Shown here: positions 42,164-51,020 of the stretch, in pieces | Numbering within the stretch: position 1 is the stretch's first letter | Layout: every line of letters begins with the position of its first letter | DNA from: an uncultured Prevotellaceae bacterium | Lineage (GTDB): Bacteria; Bacteroidota; Bacteroidia; Bacteroidales; Muribaculaceae | Reading direction: 5' to 3' | DNA: 64,000 nucleotides | Assembly (NCBI GenBank): GCA_900318205.1 | Contig: ONJS01000002.1 | Coordinates: 82,689-146,688 of the forward strand | The notes under the pieces: model-generated | What the model was told of the DNA's origin: nothing | Database searches by the model: none | Seen by the model: the letters and a program-made list of their open reading frames with translations, nothing else | Made by a program: the position numbers and the translations under genes

Positions 42164-42610
42164 TCATGTGGATCGCGACCGCTTTTTCTTGCGCGCACAG
42201 GTGCTGCAAGTGCCATAAACATACAGGCAATAGTGGTCGGCATTAAATGCGTTGAAACGGCGGGCGTTCATGAATGCGGCAAAATTGGTGTCCCTCACTT
42301 CCTTGACCTTTCCACAGGAGGTGCAGATCAAGTGGGTGTGGGGTAAAGTGATGCGCTCATACTGGGCCTGCATCCCTTCAAACACATGCCGACGCAATAT
42401 CTTGGCATCCATCAGCAACTCGATCGTGTTATAGACCGTTGAACGGCTCACCATAAAACCGTCGGCGTCAAGCACTTGTTGGAGTTCCTCGATGGTGAAA
42501 TGACCTGAAATGTCCATGATGCGCCTCATGATGGCAAAGCGCTCGGCAGTCTTGCGCATGCCATGGGCATCCAGGTAGTCGCTGAACTTGCGTACCACCG
42601 GGTTGTTCAT
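42164..42610 (-). CDS. Fur/PerR-family metalloregulator
   Basis: 148 residues from the ATG at 42610, which has GAGGGA 9 nt upstream; an ATG at 42646 would leave almost no leader after the promoter. Winged-helix DNA-binding domain (about 1-80: GMRKTAERFAIMRRIM, FMVSRSTVYNTIELL) and metal-binding dimerisation domain with HTHLICTSCGKVKEV and a C-terminal CSTC pair for structural zinc. It represses genes in response to Fe, Zn, Mn or peroxide; which one cannot be read with confidence. The basic tail RKKKRSRS is odd but short. Confidence 0.93.
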   Translation of the reverse strand: MNNPVVRKFSDYLDAHGMRKTAERFAIMRRIMDISGHFTIEELQQVLDADGFMVSRSTVYNTIELLMDAKILRRHVFEGMQAQYERITLPHTHLICTSCGKVKEVRDTNFAAFMNARRFNAFNADHYCLYVYGTCSTCARKKKRSRST

Positions 42611-42654
42611 GTCATTAAATCCCTCGATATTTGGTTCGGTTTTCATCGGTGTGA

Positions 42655-42686
42655 CAAAAGTACAATGATTTTCGCAATCCCACAAA
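42655..42686 (-). promoter_or_regulatory. Promoter of the Fur-family gene
   Basis: Minus strand: TTTG (plus 42683-42686), 20-nt spacer, TACTTTTG (plus 42655-42662). Full consensus. Confidence 0.8.
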
Positions 42687-42754
42687 GATTTTAGCTTTTT
42701 TAGTTTTTAAGTCCTTAAAGCCCTCGAACCTGGCATGAATGAGTTGCCTTAAAA

Positions 42755-43405
42755 TCAGACTTGACTGCTGATACCTAACTGCTCCAGCGTCAGCTCGCTG
42801 ACTGCATTGACGGTGAGGTCACTCAATGGTGTTACGGTTTCGGCGCTTAAGGTACTGGCAATGCCGATGACTGTGGCACCCGATGCCCGTGCTGCAATCA
42901 GTCCGTTGCGGGAGTCTTCAAACACGATACAGTCCTTGATATCTACTCCTATCTGCTTGGCTCCCATCAGGAAACAATCAGGGTCGGGCTTGGCTCGCGT
43001 GACCATGTCACCGGTGACAATCTGGTCAAAGAGAGTGGGGAACTCGGGATACTGGCTGTAGAGTGCCTGCATTTTCTTGCGGTCGCTCGAGGTGACAATC
43101 GCCATGGGGACGCCGGCATTGCGCAGCTGTTTCACAAAATCAAGCGCACCTGGGAAAAAGACGTAACGCATCGATCGCTCAAATTCCAACAGTCTCTCCA
43201 TGATCTCAGTCCGAACAGCTTCGTCGGCAAAGTATCCAAGTATGCGAGTCAAGTGGAATCCCTTGATATAGGCGGCAAAATCGGGCACGCCAGTGGGATA
43301 TTCCTTTTCCATTTCGCCCCAGAAGATGCTATACTGGCCCTCGCTGTCGAGAAGCACACCGTCGAGGTCAAATAAAACGCCGCGTTTTTTTGTATTTTCT
43401 GTCAT
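42755..43405 (-). CDS. HAD-superfamily phosphatase, beta-phosphoglucomutase-like
   Basis: 216 residues from the ATG at 43405; the longer start at 43435 lies in the promoter. HAD motif I is FDLDGVLLDSE near the N-terminus, motif II AIVTSSDRKKM, motif III KPDPDCFLMG and motif IV CIVFEDSRNGLIAA. The helical cap between motifs I and II is of the phosphoglucomutase/phosphatase subtype. It probably dephosphorylates a small sugar or nucleotide phosphate; the substrate is unknown. It diverges from the FAD protein gene. Confidence 0.9.
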   Translation of the reverse strand: MTENTKKRGVLFDLDGVLLDSEGQYSIFWGEMEKEYPTGVPDFAAYIKGFHLTRILGYFADEAVRTEIMERLLEFERSMRYVFFPGALDFVKQLRNAGVPMAIVTSSDRKKMQALYSQYPEFPTLFDQIVTGDMVTRAKPDPDCFLMGAKQIGVDIKDCIVFEDSRNGLIAARASGATVIGIASTLSAETVTPLSDLTVNAVSELTLEQLGISSQV

Positions 43406-43434
43406 GATAATCGTCTTGTCGATGAATTGAGCCA

Positions 43435-43442
43435 CAAAAGTA
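43435..43442 (-). promoter_or_regulatory. -7 element of the HAD gene
   Basis: Minus strand TACTTTTG, perfect TAnnTTTG, 30 nt before the ATG. Part of a symmetric divergent promoter region. Confidence 0.6.
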
Positions 43443-43464
43443 CTGAAAAATGCCTAATAATTAG

Positions 43465-43472
43465 TAATTTTG
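43465..43472 (+). promoter_or_regulatory. -7 element of the FAD protein gene
   Basis: TAATTTTG, perfect TAnnTTTG, 22 nt before the ATG at 43494. Faces away from the HAD gene's -7 box 22 bp to the left. Confidence 0.6.
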
Positions 43473-43493
43473 TGGCATAATTCGTTTACGACT

Positions 43494-45053
43494 ATGATTC
43501 AGGAACTGCAATTGCGGGTCAGCCCCCGTACGGCGGCGAGCATGAGTGAAATCGTCCGCTACCTTGATAAAAACAATGACATCCCTGCCCAGAGCATTCA
43601 AGGAGTCAGAATTCTGAAACGCTCTATCGACGCTCGACAGCGCAATGTGGTGGTCAACCTCAAGGTGCGCGTCTATATTGATGAGCCGATGACCGATGAC
43701 TATCTGGTACCGCCCATTGAGTATAAGCCTGTTGACGGCAAACGGCAGGCGATAGTGGTTGGTATGGGTCCTGGCGGCTTGTTTGCGGCGTTGCGGCTTA
43801 TCGAATTGGGCATCAAACCCGTCGTGCTTGAACGTGGCAAGGATGTGATGAACCGTCGCATCGATGCATCCCGCATCCAGCGTGAAGGTGTTGTGGATCC
43901 TGACAGCAATTATTGCTTCGGTGAGGGTGGTGCCGGTGCTTATAGCGACGGTAAACTCTACACCCGCAGCAAGAAACGCGGGTCGGTGGAGCGCATCCTC
44001 GGCATTTTTGTCCAGCATGGTGCGCGTGAAGACATTCTTATTGACGCTCATCCCCATATCGGTAGCGACAAATTGCCTGCCGTCATCAAAGCCATGCGTG
44101 AAACCATCCTTCGTTGTGGCGGTGAGGTGCATTTCCAGACCCGCGTGACACGTCTCGTTGTTGAGGACGGCAAGGTTACAGGGGTGGAAACAGCTACAAA
44201 CGAGCAATTCATGGGCCCCGTCATCCTCGCGACCGGACATTCGGCTCGTGACGTTTATCAGATGCTGTACGATAGTGATATAGCTATTGAGGCCAAGGGT
44301 ATTGCCGTCGGTGTGCGCCTGGAGCACCCCCAGCGCATCATTGACCAGATTCAATATCACAGTGTGCTGGGACGCGGCGAGTATCTGCCTGCCGCTGAAT
44401 ATAATTTTGTGACCCAGGTCGATCATCGTGGCGTCTATTCCTTCTGTATGTGCCCTGGCGGCTTTGTCGTCCCTGCCGTGAGCGAGCCTGGCGGACTGGT
44501 AGTCAATGGCATGTCGCCCAGCAACCGTGGCTCACATTGGGCAAACTCAGGCATGGTTGTCGAGATTCACCCCGAAGACCTGCCTGATCATTTCAAGAAA
44601 CATGGAGAGTTGTCCATGATGCGTTTCCAGGAAGATATGGAGCAACGTGCCTTTGCCGAGGCTGGCAACACGCTGATAGCAGGCGCACAGCGCATGAAGG
44701 ACTTTGTGGACGGCAAACATTCACGCAATATCCCGCCCTCATCCTACCTGCCTGGCGTGCAGAATTCCAGGCTTGACCTCTGGATGCCGCGGTTTGTCGC
44801 TAATCGCCTGCGCAAAGGTTTCGCCGTATTTGGCAAGAATGCCCAAGGATTTCTCACCAATGATGCTATCGTCATCGGTGTTGAGACCCGTACATCGTCA
44901 CCCCTGCGCATTCCGCGGGACAGTGCACAACTTCACCACATTATTATTCAAGGCTTGTATCCTTGTGGTGAAGGAGCTGGTTATGCAGGCGGAATCGTCT
45001 CCAGCGCTATCGATGGAGAGCGCTGTGCTGAGGCTCTTGCAGGTACTTTTTAA
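43494..45053 (+). CDS. NAD(P)/FAD-dependent oxidoreductase (COG2509-type)
   Basis: 519 residues from the ATG at 43494. An N-terminal domain of about 85 residues precedes the dinucleotide-binding VVGMGPGGLFAALRLIELG (about 91-109) and the ERGKDVMNRR continuation. Further family words are CFGEGGAGAYSDGKLYTR, ATGHSARDVYQML and the C-terminal GLYPCGEGAGYAGGIVSSAIDG, which closes the FAD site. These proteins are widespread in bacteria, but their substrate is not established. Cytoplasmic, single gene. Confidence 0.92.
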   Translation: MIQELQLRVSPRTAASMSEIVRYLDKNNDIPAQSIQGVRILKRSIDARQRNVVVNLKVRVYIDEPMTDDYLVPPIEYKPVDGKRQAIVVGMGPGGLFAALRLIELGIKPVVLERGKDVMNRRIDASRIQREGVVDPDSNYCFGEGGAGAYSDGKLYTRSKKRGSVERILGIFVQHGAREDILIDAHPHIGSDKLPAVIKAMRETILRCGGEVHFQTRVTRLVVEDGKVTGVETATNEQFMGPVILATGHSARDVYQMLYDSDIAIEAKGIAVGVRLEHPQRIIDQIQYHSVLGRGEYLPAAEYNFVTQVDHRGVYSFCMCPGGFVVPAVSEPGGLVVNGMSPSNRGSHWANSGMVVEIHPEDLPDHFKKHGELSMMRFQEDMEQRAFAEAGNTLIAGAQRMKDFVDGKHSRNIPPSSYLPGVQNSRLDLWMPRFVANRLRKGFAVFGKNAQGFLTNDAIVIGVETRTSSPLRIPRDSAQLHHIIIQGLYPCGEGAGYAGGIVSSAIDGERCAEALAGTF

Positions 45054-45170
45054 CAGTCTTTATGACATAAATAATAACTGAAGCATCATTTTTTTGCGCG
45101 TTTCACACAATATGGCGCACTTTTTGCAGTTATTGATGCAATTAGTTTTCATTTATTCATGTTTACTATT

Positions 45171-45875
45171 ATGAAAGAGAAAATGGTTATTTCGGCAGCC
45201 CTCATCGCTTTGAGCGTATTTTGCTTGGGCTGGTTTATCAAGGCTGGCATTGATGACTTTGCCAGCAAGGATCGTAAGGTCAATGTTAAAGGTCTTGCCG
45301 AGCAGGAGGTGCAGGCCGACAAAGTGACGTGGCCTATCGTCTCTAAGGAAGTGGGCAATGATTTGCCCGGGCTCTATGACCGCATTGGTTCCACTCAGGC
45401 CAAAATCAAGGCATTCTTGATAAAAGGTGGTGTGAAGGAAGATGAAATCAGCCTGAATGCGCCTCAGGTAGCCGACTTGACCGCCCGCGAGTATGATACG
45501 GGCAACAGGGCTTATCGTTACATTGTGACGTCGGTGGTCACGGTGACTAGCAAGAATGTGGACTTGGTGCGCAAACTCATCGCTAAACAGGGCGACCTGC
45601 TGCGCGAGGGTGTAGCCATCGCTGGTGACAGCTACGACAACCAGGTGCAGTATGAGTTTGTCGCATTCAAGGAGATGAAACCTAAGATGATGCAGGAAGC
45701 CATCGAGAATGCCCAGACGACTGCCGAACAGTTTGCCAAGAATTCCCACAGCAAACTCAACAAGATCGTGAGTGCCGACCAGGGCCAGTTCTCCATCGAA
45801 AATCGCGATGAGTACACTCCTTGGATCAAGAAAGTGCGTGTTGTCACCACGGTTACTTACTCTCTTAAGAATTAA
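45171..45875 (+). CDS. SIMPL (DUF541) domain protein
   Basis: 234 residues from the ATG at 45171; the ATG at 45159 is an alternative four codons upstream. One N-terminal hydrophobic segment (MVISAALIALSVFCLGWFI) exports or anchors the protein. The rest is a SIMPL domain starting with VNVKGLAEQEVQADKVTWPI and including AQTTAEQFAKNSHSKLNKI near the C-terminus. The domain was named from a protein interacting with mouse pelle-like kinase; its bacterial role is mostly in the periplasm and poorly defined. Confidence 0.9.
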   Translation: MKEKMVISAALIALSVFCLGWFIKAGIDDFASKDRKVNVKGLAEQEVQADKVTWPIVSKEVGNDLPGLYDRIGSTQAKIKAFLIKGGVKEDEISLNAPQVADLTAREYDTGNRAYRYIVTSVVTVTSKNVDLVRKLIAKQGDLLREGVAIAGDSYDNQVQYEFVAFKEMKPKMMQEAIENAQTTAEQFAKNSHSKLNKIVSADQGQFSIENRDEYTPWIKKVRVVTTVTYSLKN

Positions 45876-45895
45876 AATCAATCAGACAACAAATT

Positions 45896-45929
45896 AAGGT
45901 CACCCTGGCAAAGACGCCACGGTGACCTT
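45896..45929. terminator. Terminator between convergent genes
   Basis: 13-bp stem with one mismatch (AAGGTCACCCTGG with CCACGGTGACCTT) and an 8-nt loop, then TTTC; usable on both strands. Confidence 0.8.
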
Positions 45930-45963
45930 TCTTGTTGAATCATGCCTCTACTAGGCTCGACGG

Positions 45964-46875
45964 CTATTTCACATGAATGAGATAGATGTTGCCGTCGGGG
46001 GTTGAGAAGGCAATCTTGCCCGATTCACGACAGGGCAGGGGATAAGTGGCAATGACATCATCACCTGTCAATACCTGCTGCTGACCGTCAAGCGTGCAAG
46101 CCACTATAGAAGAGGCGATGACATGATACTCATCGTCCACCTCGTTCATGCCCACGATGGTATTGTTGTCCCACCACTTGGGAGCAGTGAGATTGCCCAT
46201 GCTGATGACATGACTACCGTCAATATCACATACGAAGGCTCCATGGCCACTCACATAATACAGGACGCGGCTGCCATCAGGCGAAAGCGACGCCCAGATG
46301 TAACGCTCATCAGCACCATTGGGAGCAAACATTTTTGTCACGCCATTTTGGGTGAGGTAAAGCTTAAGGTGATGATGCGAGAGTACGGGACGCGTCATGG
46401 CCTTTGATGCACCTTTCTTTACGGCATGAAGTTTGACATTGCCGTCAGTTACCGTAGCGGCAGTGCCGTTTTCTACCGTAAAGCCCTGCAGATTTCTCGT
46501 CTGCTTGACCAGTGTCTGTTTTTTGTTAGTGTTCAGATCAATGGCTTTGACCGATTCATGACGGCGCTTGTTCTTATAGGTAATCTCGCCATAAACAACC
46601 TGGTTACCGTCCTCGCTGATGCAGACTTCACTGCCAGCACCGGCATCGCTTGTCAATGTGGACATTCCTCCTGTGGCTAGGTCCCATTTGACAAGTCCCT
46701 GTTTGGTGTCGGAAGATAACAGCAGGTAACTCCCTTGGGGGCTGATGCCTACCGCCTGCATGACGGTCCCTTCATCGCTCGGTACAGCCAATCGTTCAAC
46801 CGATGACACATTCAGTATCTGTGCCTGTGCCACTACTGCCCACAGGATTGATATTGCTAAAATTGCTTTATTCAT
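45964..46875 (-). CDS. Secreted WD40/TolB-like beta-propeller protein, paralogue of 56577-57473
   Basis: 303 residues. Signal peptide MNKAILAISILWAVVAQA. The mature protein has PD40-type propeller blades with the core SPDGSRVLYY / SPQGSYLLLS and repeated D-G turns. It is paralogous to 56577-57473, sharing ISPQGxYLLLxS, an LQG motif at the end of the second blade, SLSPDG(S/T)(R/K)VLYY and IAFSTPxGxxY(L/I)I at the end. It is last in the minus-strand cluster, 34 nt after the dockerin-bearing amidase. There is no enzyme domain; a sensor, chaperone or binding role for the neighbouring amidase is inferred from the repeated pairing. Confidence 0.82.
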   Translation of the reverse strand: MNKAILAISILWAVVAQAQILNVSSVERLAVPSDEGTVMQAVGISPQGSYLLLSSDTKQGLVKWDLATGGMSTLTSDAGAGSEVCISEDGNQVVYGEITYKNKRRHESVKAIDLNTNKKQTLVKQTRNLQGFTVENGTAATVTDGNVKLHAVKKGASKAMTRPVLSHHHLKLYLTQNGVTKMFAPNGADERYIWASLSPDGSRVLYYVSGHGAFVCDIDGSHVISMGNLTAPKWWDNNTIVGMNEVDDEYHVIASSIVACTLDGQQQVLTGDDVIATYPLPCRESGKIAFSTPDGNIYLIHVK

Positions 46876-46909
46876 AATTATCGATAGTATTTATCTTAAT
46901 ATATATTCC

Positions 46910-49900
46910 TCAATTCGCATTCAACAGAAGATCAATGAGACTGGTCACATCCGAGATGCTGACTTTATCGTCACCATTGACATTAGCTGCATTAAGGTCG
47001 ATCGGTTGCGGGTTGCCACCCAAGAGATGACTGATCAATGTGGTTACGTCACTAATGGTCATATGTCCATCGCAGTTCACGTCACCTATTACGAAGGCTT
47101 GTCCCTTGGTAACGGTAAGCGCTGCCCGGGCTGGTGTTGTGCTCTGGTTGTCATCGGTAGGCATGGAGTAGATACCGATATTACCACCGGCACACACGAG
47201 GTTGCCACCCCAGTCAAACGCCATCTGGTAGATAGCATTCACACTTGAACGGGCATCAGCCTCAAACGAGATACCATTGGAAGTCAAGGTAGGTGTTGAT
47301 CCGTTCCAAGTGATGTCGTAGAACTGTAATACACCGTCGCCATCGTTGATGACCATCATGTCGTTGCTGTTATTAATGGCAAAGCCCGACATCAGCGAGC
47401 CGTTGAGTGAAGAGAGGTCACTACCGGAATTGTAAACCACTTCGCCAGCATTATCCACAAAGACAAGCGATGGAACAGAGGCAAGGTTTTGGCCCTTGCT
47501 GCGGTATTGCATGACCCAAGTGCCACGTCCACCGGCATCAGCAATGATATTACCATTACCATTGATCATGAGTGCTCCCACATCAAGCAGCTTGTTGGGA
47601 GCCTCATCCCAGGTTGAGAGCAGGCTGCCGTCTTCTTGGCCGATATTGTAAATACCCACGTTATTACCCTTTCCTGACGGTGCAATCACGTCCTCAAGGA
47701 AGGCATAGAGTTTGGTATCGGCACCAGTGCCCTGAATCCATACGCCGGGAACTGAACCGCCCACGCTTTGGCCGTTATTGGTGATGAGACCATCGGAATT
47801 GCGCGAACCAACAAAGAATTGGGTATAAGTGCCATCCAGATGGTCTGGATCAGCCACATAAATGCCCGAAGTGGCATCGCCCCATTCGGGAATATAAATC
47901 TTGCCCTCACCATCAACGGCAAGTCGCATATTGTTAGCCCATGTGATGCCGCCATTATATACAGAAGCATTGCGGGGCTGACCGTTGATGTCGCAAGCAT
48001 AAATACCGTTACCGGCATTATTCTTGGCGATGCGCTCGCCTACATAGATGGTGCCGAAGTGGGCACTCTCGGGGCTGCGGTCAATAGCTACAGCGGCACG
48101 GGTATAGTTAGCGTAATGGTCATTCAGTCGGACGATTCGGGTAATGGCATCGCCCTTGACGTTGACTGCCCAGTTCATGACTTGTCCGCTCTCGCCAGGC
48201 AACTGGTCCTTGGTCAAAGTTACCGTGTTTTCACCTTCAACGACATTCTCCAGTGCAACACGTCCTACTTCCTCACCTGTGTTCTTGTCCGTAAAGACAA
48301 GATAAGCCTCACGGGCATCGGAGTTGGCTTTAAAGGTAAAGGTGTATGCGCCGTCATTTGCCTCAGTGCTGGTCAATTCATAGGCATAGATACCCTTGAC
48401 AAACGAGGTATCAACAGGGATTTCCTTCTTAACTACGCTCAGTGCAGTCCTTGCAGGAGTCAGACTCTCGTTGACAGAGGTGGGCATGGAATAGATGCCG
48501 ATATTTTTGCCGGCACAAATGAGGTTGCCGCCCCAGTCAAACGCCATCTGATGAATTGCATTGGCACTCGTACGGGCATCAGCGACATAGGTCGTTCCTG
48601 TGGACGTCAGGGTTGGCGTATTTCCGTTCCAAGCGATATCGTAGAACTGCAGCACACCGTCGCCATCATTGATCACCAGCAGGTTGCCCTCTTTGTTAAT
48701 GGCAAAGCCAGCGATAGCCGAGCCGTTAAGGCTGGTCAGGTCGGTTCCTGAATTGAACAGGACATTACTGTTATAGTCGGTGAATACCAATGAGGGCACT
48801 TGGGCGGTATTCTGTCCCTTGCTGCGGTTTTGTGCTACCCAAACGCCACGGCCACTGGGATCGGTGATGATATTACCATTGGTGCTGGCTTCAAGTGCAC
48901 CGATGTCAAGGTAATTGCTGGGAGCCTGATTCCAAGTGTTGACAATGCTGCCGTCGCTCTGACCGATATTGTAAACACCGATACCGTTCTTATTACCTGA
49001 CGGGCCTGCAAGGTCCTCAAGACAGGCAAACAGCTTGGTGTCGGCACCAATGCCATCCACCCAAAGGCCAGAAACCGAACTGCCGATTCCCACGCCATTG
49101 TTGCTGATTAGACCGTTGCTGGCACGAGTACCATCAAAGAAAGGAGTGAAATCACCACCCAGGTTATCGGGATCAGCAATATAGATTCCTGACGAAGCAT
49201 CTGCCCAGTCGGGGATATAAACCTTGCCTTCACCGTCCACACTGATGCGGAAGCAGTTGCTCAAAGCTTGTCCTCCGCGATAGGGCGAGGTATTGAAGGG
49301 CTTACCATCCACATCACAGACATACAAGCCATTACCTGCATTGTCCTTGCCAACGCGTTCACCCACGTAGATGGTGCCGAAGTGGGCACTCTCGGGATTA
49401 CGGTCAATGGCGACAGTAGCACGGGTATAGGTGGCATTGACGCTGTTCACACGTTCAATGCTCGTAATGGCCTCTCCAGTTACATGTATTGACCATGAAA
49501 GTACCTGACCGCCTTCGCCAGGAAGTTCTTCGGGTGCCAACGTGATGGTATTATTACCCTCGACAATGTCATTCAGGTTGATGCGACCGACTTCCTCACC
49601 GCTCACGCTGTCAGTAAAGATGAGGCAGGCATCGGTGGCGTTGCTGTTGCACTTGAACGAGAATACATAATTGCCGTTGTTGTCAGCCGTACGGTTCAAG
49701 TCATAGGCGAAGATGCCCTTAACGGGTTCATGGCTAACAGGTTCGCCGCCTTCCATATAGAGCACCATGTGGGTCGTTTCGTTAGCAGTAACGGTGTAAG
49801 TATCACGGATGGCCAGGTCGTCATAACCTTCGGCGGTAACACTGATGGTGTAATCATTGCCTGGCGACAGATTCTTGAACACAAATATACCGTTGTAGTT

Positions 49901-50878
49901 GTCGTCGGTCGTATAGGTGTCTATCAAAGTGCCTCCCTTGTAGAGGTTAACGACGGCACCGTTGATGGGCGCATAGGCGTCAACTGTTCCGCTGGCATAG
50001 GTGTAGAGGCTGTTCTCCAGACTGTTGACGGCGTCTTTCACGCTACCCATAATATAGCCCGTGTTCTCGCCACTGATACCGAAGTAATCAGCGGCTCCTC
50101 GTGCCAAGCGTATACCTTCTTGACCGCAATAGTCACGGTTCAAGGCACGATGACGGGCAGGCTGGTAAGTGTGAAAATATCCCTCAACGAGGAAACCAGG
50201 CACGCCATGCTTGAGTGCTCCCAGATAGCCATAGTAGGTCTCTCCCGAGGCACTGTTGGTAGAATTGCTTCCACTGCCATAGAAAGTCACATCACCGCGG
50301 ATGACCATGTTGGTTTGGCTCCAATTGCCGGAGGTGGGATCCAAGGCATTCATCCAATGGCGCGGCCAACTCACCTGACACATCGCCTTGCTGCCGCTGA
50401 CTGCCTCGCTGTCATTGGTACCGCGGTAGAGGTAGAGCGGATAGTTGGTCAGCTGAGCATCGCTGTTAGCTGCGTTAGAGTGAATAGAAACGAACATGTC
50501 ATAGCCACCCTCCTCGGCTTCTGCCGAGATAACTGATAGGGGCTTGCTGTAAGCTCCATAGGTATTGCCGTCATAAGGGAAAGGACCGTTGGCAGTCCTT
50601 GACAATGTGATGTTCTCGGCCTTGACCCCCATTCGCTGTAAGGCTTCCTTCATCTCGAAAGCTTTCCAAAGGTTGGTGTTGCTCTCATAGAACCCGCAGG
50701 TGTCTGGCCTGCCGGTCGATGACAACATCGGGTAAGAGATGGTTGCCATGGGGCGGTCGTTGGGTCCCCAGCCACCATGGCCCGGATTAATGTAGATGCG
50801 CACGTCATCGGCAGTCACAGCAAGTGACATGCCGACGGTGCACAACGCCATCATTAGCAGTAATAAGATTTTTTTCAT
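46910..50878 (-). CDS. Secreted N-acetylmuramoyl-L-alanine amidase with duplicated propeller-like region and dockerin
   Basis: 1322 residues. Signal peptide ends near residue 20. Residues about 25-270 are an Amidase_3 domain with all zinc and catalytic residues visible: His34 (NPGHGG), Glu65 (YESN), His133 (SIHSN), Glu232 (VEGYFHT). Such enzymes cut the bond between MurNAc and the stem peptide. A carboxypeptidase-regulatory-like Ig fold follows at about 300-375. A region of about 441 residues then occurs twice (about 386-826 and 827-1255), each copy with GTIYVGER, VYIPDWAD-like and NLLVINDGDGVLQFYDI-like words. A dockerin pair closes the protein (DVNCDGHMTISDV, NVNGDDKVSISDV). Paralogue of 52831-56574. 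Confidence 0.87.
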   Translation of the reverse strand: MKKILLLLMMALCTVGMSLAVTADDVRIYINPGHGGWGPNDRPMATISYPMLSSTGRPDTCGFYESNTNLWKAFEMKEALQRMGVKAENITLSRTANGPFPYDGNTYGAYSKPLSVISAEAEEGGYDMFVSIHSNAANSDAQLTNYPLYLYRGTNDSEAVSGSKAMCQVSWPRHWMNALDPTSGNWSQTNMVIRGDVTFYGSGSNSTNSASGETYYGYLGALKHGVPGFLVEGYFHTYQPARHRALNRDYCGQEGIRLARGAADYFGISGENTGYIMGSVKDAVNSLENSLYTYASGTVDAYAPINGAVVNLYKGGTLIDTYTTDDNYNGIFVFKNLSPGNDYTISVTAEGYDDLAIRDTYTVTANETTHMVLYMEGGEPVSHEPVKGIFAYDLNRTADNNGNYVFSFKCNSNATDACLIFTDSVSGEEVGRINLNDIVEGNNTITLAPEELPGEGGQVLSWSIHVTGEAITSIERVNSVNATYTRATVAIDRNPESAHFGTIYVGERVGKDNAGNGLYVCDVDGKPFNTSPYRGGQALSNCFRISVDGEGKVYIPDWADASSGIYIADPDNLGGDFTPFFDGTRASNGLISNNGVGIGSSVSGLWVDGIGADTKLFACLEDLAGPSGNKNGIGVYNIGQSDGSIVNTWNQAPSNYLDIGALEASTNGNIITDPSGRGVWVAQNRSKGQNTAQVPSLVFTDYNSNVLFNSGTDLTSLNGSAIAGFAINKEGNLLVINDGDGVLQFYDIAWNGNTPTLTSTGTTYVADARTSANAIHQMAFDWGGNLICAGKNIGIYSMPTSVNESLTPARTALSVVKKEIPVDTSFVKGIYAYELTSTEANDGAYTFTFKANSDAREAYLVFTDKNTGEEVGRVALENVVEGENTVTLTKDQLPGESGQVMNWAVNVKGDAITRIVRLNDHYANYTRAAVAIDRSPESAHFGTIYVGERIAKNNAGNGIYACDINGQPRNASVYNGGITWANNMRLAVDGEGKIYIPEWGDATSGIYVADPDHLDGTYTQFFVGSRNSDGLITNNGQSVGGSVPGVWIQGTGADTKLYAFLEDVIAPSGKGNNVGIYNIGQEDGSLLSTWDEAPNKLLDVGALMINGNGNIIADAGGRGTWVMQYRSKGQNLASVPSLVFVDNAGEVVYNSGSDLSSLNGSLMSGFAINNSNDMMVINDGDGVLQFYDITWNGSTPTLTSNGISFEADARSSVNAIYQMAFDWGGNLVCAGGNIGIYSMPTDDNQSTTPARAALTVTKGQAFVIGDVNCDGHMTISDVTTLISHLLGGNPQPIDLNAANVNGDDKVSISDVTSLIDLLLNAN

Positions 50879-50956
50879 TCTGCAAAGATTTTAAAGTTGA
50901 ACATTTTGGTTATTAAGAGAGACTAAAGTCTTTTGTTTTTTTATTGATTTGATGAT

Positions 50957-51001
50957 CTAGATGTACTAGATACTCTAGATTTTCTAGAATACCTAGATGG
51001 T
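50957..51001 (-). repeat. Tandem 9-bp array of CTAGAT
   Basis: Five units start exactly 9 bp apart (50957, 50966, 50975, 50984, 50993): CTAGATGTA, CTAGATACT, CTAGATTTT, CTAGAATAC, CTAGATGGT. It lies in the 142-bp gap between the GH20 and amidase genes, both on the minus strand. Confidence 0.85.
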
Positions 51002-51020
51002 GATTACCCCTTAATCGTTA

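Noticed and set aside
40857-42218. Plus-strand open frame of 453 codons opposite the DUF1015 gene
   Set aside because: Exactly antisense to a conserved protein with a terminator and family motifs; the translation is rich in Val/Leu/His runs typical of antisense frames.
43461-44426. Minus-strand open frame of 321 codons opposite the FAD protein gene
   Set aside because: Antisense to the dinucleotide-binding domain of a conserved protein.
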